A stretch of 9,374 nucleotides of DNA, from the NCBI GenBank assembly GCA_964619685.1, contig CAZUET010000076.1:1-9374 (forward strand). The letters run 5' to 3'. Source of the DNA: RUG14300 sp964619685. Its GTDB lineage: Bacteria > Bacillota > Clostridia > Christensenellales > CAG-1252. Of this stretch, positions 1-6,729 are shown one piece after another (the first letter of the stretch is position 1; the number at the start of each line of letters is the position of its first letter). Position numbers and translations under genes: made by a program. The notes below the pieces were generated by a model, which worked only from the letters and a program-made list of their open reading frames with translations, was not told the origin of the DNA and ran no database searches.

Positions 1-1
1 C

Positions 2-30
2 TTGTAATTGTATACATCATAGTGTATAAT
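2..30 (+). promoter_or_regulatory. Sigma-A-type promoter of the parE-parC operon
   Basis: A perfect -10 box TATAAT lies at 25-30. A -35-like TTGTAA lies at 2-7 and matches 4 of 6 consensus bases, with an ideal 17-nt spacer. Transcription would start near 37 and give a leader of about 23 nt before the parE ATG at 60. That leader carries the ribosome binding site GAGGAG at 47-52, 7 nt from the start codon. The spacer contains an 8-bp palindrome, TGTATACA, at 9-16, and TGTATA recurs at 23-28 overlapping the -10 box. This could be an operator, but in such AT-rich DNA it may be chance. The promoter sits at the window edge, so upstream elements cannot be seen. Confidence 0.6.
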
Positions 31-59
31 CTAATTATCTTAAGTAGAGGAGAATCATA

Positions 60-2102
60 ATGGCGAAGGATAAAAAAGTTATAAATAATGATTTAGAGTT
101 GCCGGTCGATAAAAAAGTGGATAGTTATAATACCGATAGTCTTTCACAGTTGACCGACCTTGAACATATTCGTAAAAGACCCGGTATGTATGTTACCAAT
201 TCTAGTAAGCTCGGACTTCACCATCTAATTTGGGAATTAATGGATAATGCAGTTGATGAGATCGCTAATAAACACGGTGATACATTAACTCTTACTATAT
301 ATGAGGACGGCAGTCTTTCCGTCGAGGATAACGGTAGAGGTGTTCCCGCAGCGTATAGCGATCAATCGGGTAAATCCGGTCTTGAGATTGTATATTGTTC
401 GTCCAGAGCAGGCGGTAAATTCGATAACGAAAACTATAAGTTCGCAGGCGGACTACATGGCGTAGGTGCATCTGTTGTTACCGCATTATCCGAGTGGATA
501 GAGATCACATCTAAGCGTGACGGAGTGATTTATTATCAAAAATTTAGAAATTATACCGATTCGTCCGGCGTATTGCATTGCGGTGTGCCTGTATGCGATC
601 TTCAGATAAAAGGGAAGCTTGACAATTCGAAAGATACAGGTACATTAGTCCACTTTATGCCCGATAAGACTGTTCTTGATACTATAGAGTGGGATCTTGA
701 AATAATCTCTACGAGAATGCAAGAGGTTGCATATCTTGTTAAAGGTATAACTATTAAAATTGATGACCGTAGATCACTTGTCGATCCTATCAAATATGGT
801 CCATATGAACCAATCGTTTATAATTATCCCGATAACATCGCCGGATATATAGCATATCTTGTTCAAGGAAAGCGTCCCATTCACGATAAACCAATTTATT
901 TTGAGAGTATAGAAGAAGATGTTGAATTGAGAGTAGCATTCCAGTATACAGATGTGTATAGCGATTCCATTGTAAGCTATGTTAATAATGTTCGTACTCC
1001 ATGTGGCGGAATGCATGAGGTAGGTTTTAAGTCGGGCTTGACAAGAGCGATGACCGATTATGCAAAGAGTCATGTTAAGAAGGGGGATAGAGAAAAGGAC
1101 GGATCCATACTTCTTAACGGTGATGACTTTAGAGAAGGAATCGTTTGCATTATATCTATGATGATAGCTAATCCCGAATTTGAAGGTCAAACAAAGGATA
1201 AGTTAGGCTCGTCATTTGCAAGACCATATGTTGATAAAATCACCAATGAAAAACTTACCGAATTCCTTAATGAAAAGGCTAACGCTAAAACTGCAGATGC
1301 TATTTTAGATAAAGCACTTAGTGCTCAAAGAGCGAGAATAGCCAGTAAAAAGGCTAAGGAGCAAGCAAGACAAAAGGCAAGCGCAAATTCCAACCCCTTG
1401 CTCGGTAAGCTTGCACCTGCTACAGGTAAAAAGCCTGAATTGAATGAGATATTCATTGTTGAGGGTGATTCTGCAGGCGGTACAGCTAAGCAATGCAGAG
1501 ATAGATTTACCCAAGCGATACTACCGTTAAGAGGTAAACCATTGAATGTCGAAAAGCAAAGAATTGAGAAAATTCTCGAAAACGACGAAATTCGTACCAT
1601 AATTACAGCCTTTGGCGCAAGTTTCGGTGACGATTTTAACCTTGATAATTTGAAATATCATAAAGTAGTCATCTTAGCCGATGCGGACCAAGACGGCGGA
1701 CATATTAGATCGTTGCTAATGACTTTCTTCTATAGATATATGCGTCCGTTGATCGAAGCAGGGCATTTATATATCGGTATGCCACCCCTTTATAGAATTG
1801 AGAAAAAGGATCAAGTTAAGTATGTATATTCGGATGCGGAACTTGATGCCGCACTTAAAGAATTCGGTAAGAATTATAGACTTCAAAGATATAAGGGCTT
1901 AGGTGAAATGAATGCCGATCAGTTATGGGAAACTACCATGAATCCCGAAACGAGATATTTGGCAAGAGTTAATATAGAGGATGTTGCACAAGCCGAAAAA
2001 ATGCTTACCGTATTTATGGGTGAGGATGCAGATCTTCGTAAGGACTATATATCTAAATACGCTAACTTCAATAGAGTTGATAACTTCGAGAGGAAAGACT
2101 AA
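60..2102 (+). CDS. parE: DNA topoisomerase IV subunit B (ParE; GyrB/ParE family)
   Basis: ATPase and TOPRIM subunit of a type IIA topoisomerase; with ParC it would decatenate and relax chromosomes in the cytoplasm. The 680 residues are full length for the family. The N-terminal GHKL ATPase shows the catalytic Glu59 and Mg-binding Asn63 (WELMDNAVDE), DNGRG at 90-94, GGLHGVGAS at 130-138, and QTKDKLG at 377-383 carrying the transducer lysine. The TOPRIM domain shows EGDSAGG at 468-474, PLRGK at 489-493 and the metal-binding DADQDGG at 541-547. The C-terminal QRYKGLGEMN motif (609-618) is intact. The usual form of the acidic motif is DADVDGAH or DADTDGAH, so Gln and Gly here are a mild variant. 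The start at 60 is supported by GAGGAG 7 nt upstream. ParE rather than GyrB is inferred mainly from the partner gene 2 nt downstream; some motifs (LNVEK, HIR) are shared with GyrB, so GyrB is the alternative. Confidence 0.85.
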   Translation: MAKDKKVINNDLELPVDKKVDSYNTDSLSQLTDLEHIRKRPGMYVTNSSKLGLHHLIWELMDNAVDEIANKHGDTLTLTIYEDGSLSVEDNGRGVPAAYSDQSGKSGLEIVYCSSRAGGKFDNENYKFAGGLHGVGASVVTALSEWIEITSKRDGVIYYQKFRNYTDSSGVLHCGVPVCDLQIKGKLDNSKDTGTLVHFMPDKTVLDTIEWDLEIISTRMQEVAYLVKGITIKIDDRRSLVDPIKYGPYEPIVYNYPDNIAGYIAYLVQGKRPIHDKPIYFESIEEDVELRVAFQYTDVYSDSIVSYVNNVRTPCGGMHEVGFKSGLTRAMTDYAKSHVKKGDREKDGSILLNGDDFREGIVCIISMMIANPEFEGQTKDKLGSSFARPYVDKITNEKLTEFLNEKANAKTADAILDKALSAQRARIASKKAKEQARQKASANSNPLLGKLAPATGKKPELNEIFIVEGDSAGGTAKQCRDRFTQAILPLRGKPLNVEKQRIEKILENDEIRTIITAFGASFGDDFNLDNLKYHKVVILADADQDGGHIRSLLMTFFYRYMRPLIEAGHLYIGMPPLYRIEKKDQVKYVYSDAELDAALKEFGKNYRLQRYKGLGEMNADQLWETTMNPETRYLARVNIEDVAQAEKMLTVFMGEDADLRKDYISKYANFNRVDNFERKD

Positions 2103-2104
2103 TT

Positions 2105-4552
2105 ATGAGCGAAATTAATGAGCAAAACTATAATCCAAGGATAATCGAAAGCAGTATGGAAACGGTCATGCATGATGCAATGATGCCGTATTCCGAGTAT
2201 GTAATATTAGAAAGGGCATTGCCAAGAGTAGAGGACGGCTTGAAGCCTGTTCAAAGAAGAATACTTTATGCAATGAACGAGTTAGGTAATACACCCGATA
2301 AACCGTATAAAAAGTGTGCAAGAATAGTCGGTGAGTGCTTAGGTAAGTATCACCCCCATGGCGATACATCGGTATATGATGCACTTGTTAGACTTGCACA
2401 GTCCTTCAATATGGGTACCACCTTAGTAGACGGTCAAGGTAACTACGGCTCTGCAGACGGTGACGGAGCAGCAGCTATGCGTTATACCGAAGCAAGGCTT
2501 GCACCTATTGCAATGGAAATGCTTGCCGACCTCGATAAGGATACAGTTACATTCTCTTCGAACTTCGACGATACGCTTAAAGAGCCTGATACATTACCCG
2601 GTAGATTTCCAAACCTATTAGTTAACGGAGCATCCGGTATCGCTATCGGTCTTGCAACCAACATTCCAACACATAATATTACCGAAGTTATTAACGGTGC
2701 CGTTGCATTGATTGAATCTAAGATACAGCGTAAGAAAATTACCCTTGAAAAGCTTATGGAGTACATTCCTGCTCCCGATTTCCCCACAGGCGGTGAGATA
2801 ATTCCTACCGAAATAGTTCAAGCATATACAACAGGTAAGGGTAAAATCACGGTAAGGGCAAAATTCCATATCGAGCGTGAAGGCGATAAGCGTAATATCG
2901 TATTTACCGAATTCCCCTATCAAGTCAGTAAACAAGAGGTTCTCAAAAAGATTTCCGACTATAAGGATGAAAAGAAAGAACCGTATACTCAAATAAATGA
3001 AGTTGTCGACGAATCCGACCGTAACGGTATTCGTGCCGTTATTAAGCTTAAAAAGGGTGCAGACATTGCCGATCTTATCAAGATAATGTTTAAGCAGACC
3101 TCATTAAGTAAGAACTTCAATTTTAACATGGTAGCCATTGCCGACGGTAAACCAAGATTGATGGGCTTGATCGAAATGCTGAATTACTATGTCGAATATC
3201 AGCGTAGGGTCATCAAGAATCGTTCAATGTTTGAGCTTAAAAAGGCACAAGAGACCGAAGAAATTTTACAAGGTCTATTGATTGCTATCAATAATATTGA
3301 CGAGGTTATCAGAATAATCAAGAAGGCTAACGGTATTACCGATGCAAGAAGCACATTGCGTATACGTTTCACGCTTACCGAAAGACAGGCAAATGCTATA
3401 CTTGAAATGCGTTTACGCCGTTTGACCGCTCTTGAAGTAAATGATCTTAAACAGCAAATTGCCGATATTAAGGTTAAAATTGCCGAGTTGAAAGCTATAG
3501 TAGAGAGCGAAAAGCGTCAATATGAGGTTGTTATTAAGGAACTTAACACTATTAAGAATAGGTACCGTCAACCTCGTAGATCTACCATTACCACCGATGC
3601 AGAATTATGCTTTACCGAGGTAAACGAGCTTCAAAATAAGGTAAGTCAAGGTGTATTAGTATTAAGAAATAACGGTACTATCAATTATATTACCAATAGA
3701 AGTATTTCGCAGTCGAGTAAGGATGTAAGCTCATTCACATTCTCATCATCTGTCAAGGATGTTGTTCCTGCTACATCGGATATGGTGCTTTATTGCTTTA
3801 CCGATAAGGGTAATTATTTGAGAATTTACTGTGACGATCTAAAGGAATCTAAGCTTAGAGACGCAGGCGTTAGCGTTAAGAAGCTTTGTAGAGAAGCATC
3901 CGACAGTGAGCGTATCGTTAAGGTATTTGCAGTTGCGGACGAAGAGAATGAAACTCGTAACGTAGCGACATTTACTTCCACCGGTGCAGTAAGATATACA
4001 TCTCTATCCGAGTTTAATAATGTAAAGGTAACATATGGACAAGCGATCAAACTTAAAGATGATAGCGAATATGTTGTCAGCGTACAAGAAATTGAAGATA
4101 AGAATGTATTCCTTGTAAGTAAGAAAGGTAAGGTTGTAAAGACAAGCGGTAGCGACTTTATCGTCAAGGGAAGATTGACTCAAGGTACAGGCTGTATGAA
4201 GGTCGAAGATAAAGATGATTGCGTTATTTATGCAGGCTTTATTGATGATTATTCCGATCTTCTCTATATTACCGAATCGGGATATGTCAAGCGTGTATTT
4301 GCAAGTGAGATACCTCTTGTAAAGAATAAACCGTGTAAGGGTGAAAGGGTATTTATGAATTTATGCGATCTTGTTTATGCAGGACCTGTAAGCGACAGTG
4401 ATTCAATAATTGTAGAATACGATGATGAAACCACCGAAAAAGGAAAGGTCGAAGAAGTCCAGATTGCAGATATCTACGATAAGGGAGATGCACTGTTTGC
4501 AAAGACTGAGCGTACAATATCCAATGCATGCGTTCATAAATTATCCAATTAA
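2105..4552 (+). CDS. parC: DNA topoisomerase IV subunit A (ParC)
   Basis: DNA breakage-reunion subunit, 815 residues, full length for Gram-positive ParC. The winged-helix/tower region carries RPVQRRIL-like sequence at 47-54 (KPVQRRIL), HPHGDTSVYDALVRLAQ at 83-99, and the active-site Arg126-Tyr127 in AAMRYTEARL. NGASGIAIGLATNIPTHN follows at 174-191. A coiled coil and the QANAILEMRLRRLTALE dimer segment (about 428-444) precede a beta-pinwheel C-terminal domain (about 500-815). That domain lacks the GyrA-box QRRGGKG, and its FTDKGNYLRI stretch (565-574) followed by LRDAG matches the layout of Gram-positive ParC; this decides ParC over GyrA. Thr88 occupies the position of E. coli GyrA Ser83, the main quinolone contact; Asp92 matches GyrA Asp87. 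The gene starts 2 nt after the parE stop with GAGAGGA at 2088-2094, so the two are co-transcribed. The terminator at 4634-4665 ends the operon. Confidence 0.87.
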   Translation: MSEINEQNYNPRIIESSMETVMHDAMMPYSEYVILERALPRVEDGLKPVQRRILYAMNELGNTPDKPYKKCARIVGECLGKYHPHGDTSVYDALVRLAQSFNMGTTLVDGQGNYGSADGDGAAAMRYTEARLAPIAMEMLADLDKDTVTFSSNFDDTLKEPDTLPGRFPNLLVNGASGIAIGLATNIPTHNITEVINGAVALIESKIQRKKITLEKLMEYIPAPDFPTGGEIIPTEIVQAYTTGKGKITVRAKFHIEREGDKRNIVFTEFPYQVSKQEVLKKISDYKDEKKEPYTQINEVVDESDRNGIRAVIKLKKGADIADLIKIMFKQTSLSKNFNFNMVAIADGKPRLMGLIEMLNYYVEYQRRVIKNRSMFELKKAQETEEILQGLLIAINNIDEVIRIIKKANGITDARSTLRIRFTLTERQANAILEMRLRRLTALEVNDLKQQIADIKVKIAELKAIVESEKRQYEVVIKELNTIKNRYRQPRRSTITTDAELCFTEVNELQNKVSQGVLVLRNNGTINYITNRSISQSSKDVSSFTFSSSVKDVVPATSDMVLYCFTDKGNYLRIYCDDLKESKLRDAGVSVKKLCREASDSERIVKVFAVADEENETRNVATFTSTGAVRYTSLSEFNNVKVTYGQAIKLKDDSEYVVSVQEIEDKNVFLVSKKGKVVKTSGSDFIVKGRLTQGTGCMKVEDKDDCVIYAGFIDDYSDLLYITESGYVKRVFASEIPLVKNKPCKGERVFMNLCDLVYAGPVSDSDSIIVEYDDETTEKGKVEEVQIADIYDKGDALFAKTERTISNACVHKLSN

Positions 4553-4633
4553 AAGTATAAAATATTACAAAATTAACCATAAAATCGGTCATAATATAGG
4601 ATAAAATATTTATAGAATATACCTGTATTATGT

Positions 4634-4665
4634 AAAAAGCAGGCTGTATTCAGTCTGCTTTTTTT
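4634..4665 (+). terminator. Rho-independent terminator of the parE-parC operon
   Basis: The arms AAAAAGCAGGCTG (4634-4646) and CAGTCTGCTTTTT (4651-4663) pair over 13 bp with one G-T wobble around a TATT tetraloop. A run of seven T (4659-4665) completes the signal. It lies 82 nt past the parC stop. The T-run ends 1 nt before the ribosome binding site TGGAGG (4667-4672) of the next gene, so transcripts reading through the hairpin begin translation almost at once. Confidence 0.85.
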
Positions 4666-4676
4666 ATGGAGGTAAT

Positions 4677-5171
4677 ATGGAAGTATTCAATAAGGAATTT
4701 AACGGTTATAATAAAAGAGAGGTTCGGGAATATATATCTGCGCTTGAGCTTAAAGCAAATTCGAGAGAAGAAACCTTAAAAGAAAGGGTAAAATTATTAG
4801 AGGAAGAAAGTATTTCTCTAAAAGGGGAGTTATCAAGGCTTAGAGAAAAAGAAGGGCTATTGTCGGACGGACTAATCAAGGCACTTGAATTTGAACGGTC
4901 GGTAAAAAAGGATATCGAGATAATGAGGGAGGCTGAAGTATCGAGAATAGAGATATTCAAAGCAAAGTGGGAAGAGTATGCAACGGAGCTATTGCATACC
5001 GACGGTAAAGAAATTATTGAACGAATGGACGAGCTGAAAAAAGCATTTATTAACGGAGTAGAGAATCGACTTGAATGCGATTTAAAGCTGAAAGCTGATA
5101 CAAAAGTATTGTCCGACGATGCCGAAAAGCTTAGCGAATTATGTAAAAAGCTTGGCATACTTGAGGGATGA
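4677..5171 (+). CDS. DivIVA-like coiled-coil protein
   Basis: A predicted cytoplasmic protein of 164 residues, rich in Glu, Lys and Leu. The N-terminus has the pattern Phe4, Phe8, Gly10-Tyr11, Val16, Ile20 (FNKEFNGYNKREVREYI). This resembles the start of DivIVA/GpsB proteins, where an aromatic-Gly-Tyr loop contacts membrane or binding partners. Long heptad-like helices follow (about 25-90 and 110-160), with no transmembrane segment or signal peptide. In known DivIVA proteins such parts organise cell poles, septa or wall growth; that role here is inference. The start ATG is preceded by TGGAGG with a short 4-nt gap. The gene is bracketed by terminators at 4634-4665 and 5228-5257, and no convincing promoter is visible in 4553-4633, so it may be expressed by readthrough. 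It is probably a host gene rather than phage. A generic coiled-coil protein is the alternative. Confidence 0.6.
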   Translation: MEVFNKEFNGYNKREVREYISALELKANSREETLKERVKLLEEESISLKGELSRLREKEGLLSDGLIKALEFERSVKKDIEIMREAEVSRIEIFKAKWEEYATELLHTDGKEIIERMDELKKAFINGVENRLECDLKLKADTKVLSDDAEKLSELCKKLGILEG

Positions 5172-5227
5172 ATAAATAAAAGACATATAAACATTAACAA
5201 AAAGCATAATAAATATTGTTTTTAAGT

Positions 5228-5257
5228 AGGTGGCGGATATAAGACCGTCACTTTTTT
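5228..5257 (+). terminator. Rho-independent terminator after the DivIVA-like gene
   Basis: GTGGCGG (5230-5236) pairs with CCGTCAC (5245-5251), with one G-T wobble, around the 8-nt loop ATATAAGA. The stem can extend by A5228-T5253 and a G-T pair. Six T follow at 5252-5257. It lies 56 nt past the stop of the DivIVA-like gene and insulates it from the phage-type promoter downstream. It is also the last sign of host-style organisation before the phage genes. Confidence 0.75.
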
Positions 5258-5287
5258 ATCACTCAAAATACTGTTTAAAATGTATAG

Positions 5288-5305
5288 TAAAATTCTACAA
5301 TTTTA
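5288..5305. repeat. AT-only inverted repeat upstream of the phage promoter
   Basis: TAAAATT (5288-5294) and AATTTTA (5299-5305) are perfect 7-bp inverted arms separated by CTAC. The element sits about 25 bp upstream of the -35 box, in a position where it could act as an UP element or a protein-binding site. Its arms contain only A and T, so chance is a real possibility in this AT-rich stretch. Confidence 0.35.
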
Positions 5306-5307
5306 GC

Positions 5308-5322
5308 AGAACAATCCGTTCT
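5308..5322. promoter_or_regulatory. Candidate operator, site 1 (AGAAC-N5-GTTCT)
   Basis: A perfect 5-bp-arm palindrome, AGAAC AATCC GTTCT, ends 6 bp before the -35 box of the phage-region promoter. It agrees with site 2 (5371-5385) at 12 of 15 positions, and their centres are 63 bp apart, about six helical turns. A lone half-site GTTCT lies between -35 and -10 at 5343-5347. The arms resemble the Gram-positive LexA box (GAAC-N4-GTTC), but the spacer here is 5 rather than 4, so a phage repressor is a better guess than LexA. Binding by any protein is inference. Confidence 0.45.
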
Positions 5323-5328
5323 TTTATA

Positions 5329-5357
5329 TTGACAATGAAGCAGTTCTTAGATATAAT
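5329..5357 (+). promoter_or_regulatory. Consensus sigma-A promoter of the phage packaging cluster
   Basis: TTGACA (5329-5334) and TATAAT (5352-5357) both match consensus at 6 of 6 positions and are separated by exactly 17 nt. Initiation is expected near 5364, giving a leader of about 53 nt before the GTG at 5417. This would be a very strong promoter if unregulated. The flanking AGAAC/GTTCY palindromes and a half-site in the spacer suggest that it is repressed. No other promoter is evident before the end of the window, and the downstream genes overlap or abut, so it probably drives everything from 5417 onward. Confidence 0.85.
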
Positions 5358-5370
5358 AGTAGCGTAAAGA

Positions 5371-5385
5371 AGAACAAGGCGTTCC
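5371..5385. promoter_or_regulatory. Candidate operator or leader hairpin, site 2 (AGAAC-N5-GTTCC)
   Basis: AGAAC AAGGC GTTCC repeats the arms of site 1 just downstream of the expected transcription start. It is nested in a second inverted repeat, TAGCG (5360-5364) and CGCTA (5385-5389). The nested arms would form a bulged stem if transcribed, but the left arm overlaps the likely start site and may not be fully in the RNA. Because the same arms occur upstream of the promoter, a DNA operator is favoured over an RNA structure. Confidence 0.4.
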
Positions 5386-5399
5386 GCTAAGAAAATGAT

Positions 5400-5408
5400 A
5401 AGGAGAGG
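5400..5408 (+). promoter_or_regulatory. Ribosome binding site that fixes the GTG start at 5417
   Basis: AAGGAGAGG lies 8 nt before GTG 5417-5419. An upstream in-frame GTG at 5408-5410 overlaps this site itself and cannot use it, so the shorter reading (start 5417) is chosen. Confidence 0.75.
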
Positions 5409-5416
5409 TGATAAGA

Positions 5417-5689
5417 GTGAAATTTAAGGATGTAGCCGATATGTCTAAGGAAGATGTCGCAGCGTGTCTTGTTAGCTGTAGAGAATTTATCGGCTCTCAT
5501 GATGAGGGGGATAAACTCAATATTAAGCTTTCGGACTATGTGGATGCCCTAAGGAAGCGTTCGCTAAAGCTTGAAATGTGTCCCGAGTGCTTCGGCGACA
5601 TGGCGTGGGATTATTCGGTAAATAGAGCAAATGCAACCGTGGTAGGTTTCTTAAAATGCTTAAGATGTAAGCACAAGGAGGTGATTTAA
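5417..5689 (+). CDS. Small zinc-ribbon-like protein, function unknown
   Basis: This 90-residue protein is not recognised as a named family. The N-terminal half is helical and acidic (about 5-50). The C-terminal half has two CxxC pairs, Cys55-Pro-Glu-Cys58 and Cys81-Leu-Arg-Cys84, about 22 residues apart. This is the layout of a small zinc ribbon, which often serves nucleic-acid or protein binding. It is the first gene after the strong promoter. Its stop overlaps the next start by one base (TAATG at 5687-5691), so the two are probably translated together. GTG 5417 is chosen over GTG 5408 because of the spacing to AAGGAGAGG. A phage regulatory or packaging-accessory role is possible from position only. 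Confidence 0.7.
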   Translation: MKFKDVADMSKEDVAACLVSCREFIGSHDEGDKLNIKLSDYVDALRKRSLKLEMCPECFGDMAWDYSVNRANATVVGFLKCLRCKHKEVI

Positions 5690-6264
5690 TGGATTTATTT
5701 ATGGGTACAGAAATCTGTCCGGTATGCGGTAAAGAATTTGTAATGCAGGATAGAGATATATATGGATGGAAATTTAATAAGGACTGCTTTTGCTCTTATA
5801 CATGCATGAGAAAGGTGGAAATCAAATATATCGAATATCGTAATAAGCAATTTAGAGATTCCATGATTAGCACAAAAAGAGCATTACCTAATGATTTAGC
5901 AAATGTATATGATGATCTTATGAGAATCAAGTATATTAATAAACAGCTTATGAGAATTAAAAGGCTGTTAGCAAGGAAAAAATACATTGAGTATAAGGAT
6001 AAACTTAATAAGAAAAAGATTGAATACCGTAAAGCTTTAATGGTTGTCAAGGGACGCTACGCCAGAGCAGTGAGTAAGCTCAATAGAAATGAGTATGATC
6101 TATTAAGAGATTATCTCGATACAAACCAAACCGTTGGTGGTTTTGTAAAAAAGTACAAAATGAACTATGATGAGATATGCGATCTAATGATTAGAATATT
6201 CCGCTTTTTAGACGAGAATAAGGATAGATCTGCATTGAGAAGTAGGTGGTATCTTGCCGGATAA
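5689..6264 (+). CDS. Cys-rich putative DNA-binding protein, possible phage regulator or small terminase
   Basis: This 191-residue protein has a perfect ribosome binding site (AAGGAGGTG, 5675-5683). The N-terminus has CPVC at 10-13 and CFCSYTC at 33-39, a plausible zinc knuckle. A very basic helical region rich in Lys, Arg and Tyr follows (about 45-130) and could form a coiled coil. The C-terminal segment about 144-178 (TVGGFVKKYKMNYDEICDLM at its core) has the spacing of a helix-turn-helix with a following helix. Small terminases combine DNA-binding and coiled-coil parts and often sit just upstream of the large subunit, but their helix-turn-helix is usually N-terminal. A transcription regulator of the late genes is equally possible. 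The reading frame overlaps the next one by 11 nt. The gene is real; its role is unassigned. Confidence 0.75.
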   Translation: MDLFMGTEICPVCGKEFVMQDRDIYGWKFNKDCFCSYTCMRKVEIKYIEYRNKQFRDSMISTKRALPNDLANVYDDLMRIKYINKQLMRIKRLLARKKYIEYKDKLNKKKIEYRKALMVVKGRYARAVSKLNRNEYDLLRDYLDTNQTVGGFVKKYKMNYDEICDLMIRIFRFLDENKDRSALRSRWYLAG

Positions 6265-6508
6265 GGTCAGTGTATCAAATTCTGCACTTGAGTGGTTGAG
6301 CCTACGGCTTGAACGTGCGATCTTTGTTGAAAGAACGCTAAGCTTGCTCATAAGTAAAGGTATCGAGAGCGACGAAGACAAGAAACTTTATCAAGAGTTT
6401 TCGTTAGAATCTAAGGCATTGTCGATAAAAGATGTATTATCCATATATTCGACAACAACAGGTGATAGCGAAGACATCTCAGGTTTTGAGGATTTTGAGT
6501 GCTTGTAG
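6254..6508 (+). CDS. Small helical protein of unknown function, intact copy
   Basis: An 84-residue, mostly helical, acidic protein without Cys, signal peptide or membrane segment; no family is recognised. The start is TTG at 6254 with AGGTGG (6244-6249) 4 nt upstream, inside the end of the preceding gene. The only other early in-frame start is TTG 6296 (codon 15). The end overlaps the GTG of a terminase reading frame by 10 nt (6499-6508), typical of translational coupling. Codons 15-84 lie within the duplicated 436-bp unit, so a second copy lacking the first 14 codons exists at 6732-6944. Lying directly upstream of the terminase, it could be a packaging accessory, but nothing in the sequence shows this. 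Confidence 0.65.
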   Translation: MPDKVSVSNSALEWLSLRLERAIFVERTLSLLISKGIESDEDKKLYQEFSLESKALSIKDVLSIYSTTTGDSEDISGFEDFECL

Positions 6509-6729
6509 ATGAGTTGATTGCTAAACGAAAGAGGCTTTTTGAGATAGATCCCGATAAAGATAGGTTGTTCATTGAATATGCGACAAGAAAGATATTAAAA
6601 GATAGGGAATCTATTTCAGCAATTAAGAATAGGCCTTGGTTACTCATTGAAGCAATCTTTACAGTTGTCGACAAAAAACGCAGATCGATACCGTTTTTTC
6701 TAAACACCGTTCAAAAGGAATTTTTATCG
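6294..6729 (+). repeat. 436-bp direct tandem repeat, copy 1
   Basis: The sequence 6294-6729 reappears base for base at 6730-7165; by eye no difference was found. It contains codons 15-84 of the 84-residue gene and the first 77 codons of the terminase with its ribosome binding site (GAGGA, 6488-6492). The left boundary is marked by T6293 versus G6729. Confidence 0.95.

Noticed and set aside
774..1190. 138-codon minus-strand frame within parE
   Set aside because: Antisense shadow of a conserved ATPase/transducer coding region with all motifs on the + strand.
60..4552. gyrB-gyrA instead of parE-parC
   Set aside because: The A subunit lacks the GyrA box and its C-terminal domain follows Gram-positive ParC; neither recF nor other oriC-side genes appear in the short upstream stretch, though that stretch is only 59 bp.
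4422..4604. 60-codon + strand reading frame overlapping the 3' end of parC
   Set aside because: It lies mostly inside parC in another frame, has no ribosome binding site of its own and encodes a low-complexity basic peptide; it is a shadow of parC plus AT-rich intergenic DNA.
4706..5200. 164-codon minus-strand frame antisense to the DivIVA-like gene
   Set aside because: Its Ser/Phe-rich composition is the expected mirror of a Glu/Lys-rich coiled-coil gene; the + strand frame has the ribosome binding site and a DivIVA-like N-terminus.
5308..5322. LexA (SOS) box
   Set aside because: GAAC and GTTC arms are separated by 5 nt, whereas the Gram-positive LexA box has 4; both sites show the same 5-nt spacing, so it was kept only as a generic operator candidate.
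6411..6707. 98-codon minus-strand frame that recurs at 6847-7143
   Set aside because: Its presence twice only reflects the tandem repeat; it is antisense to two supported overlapping genes and has no start signals.
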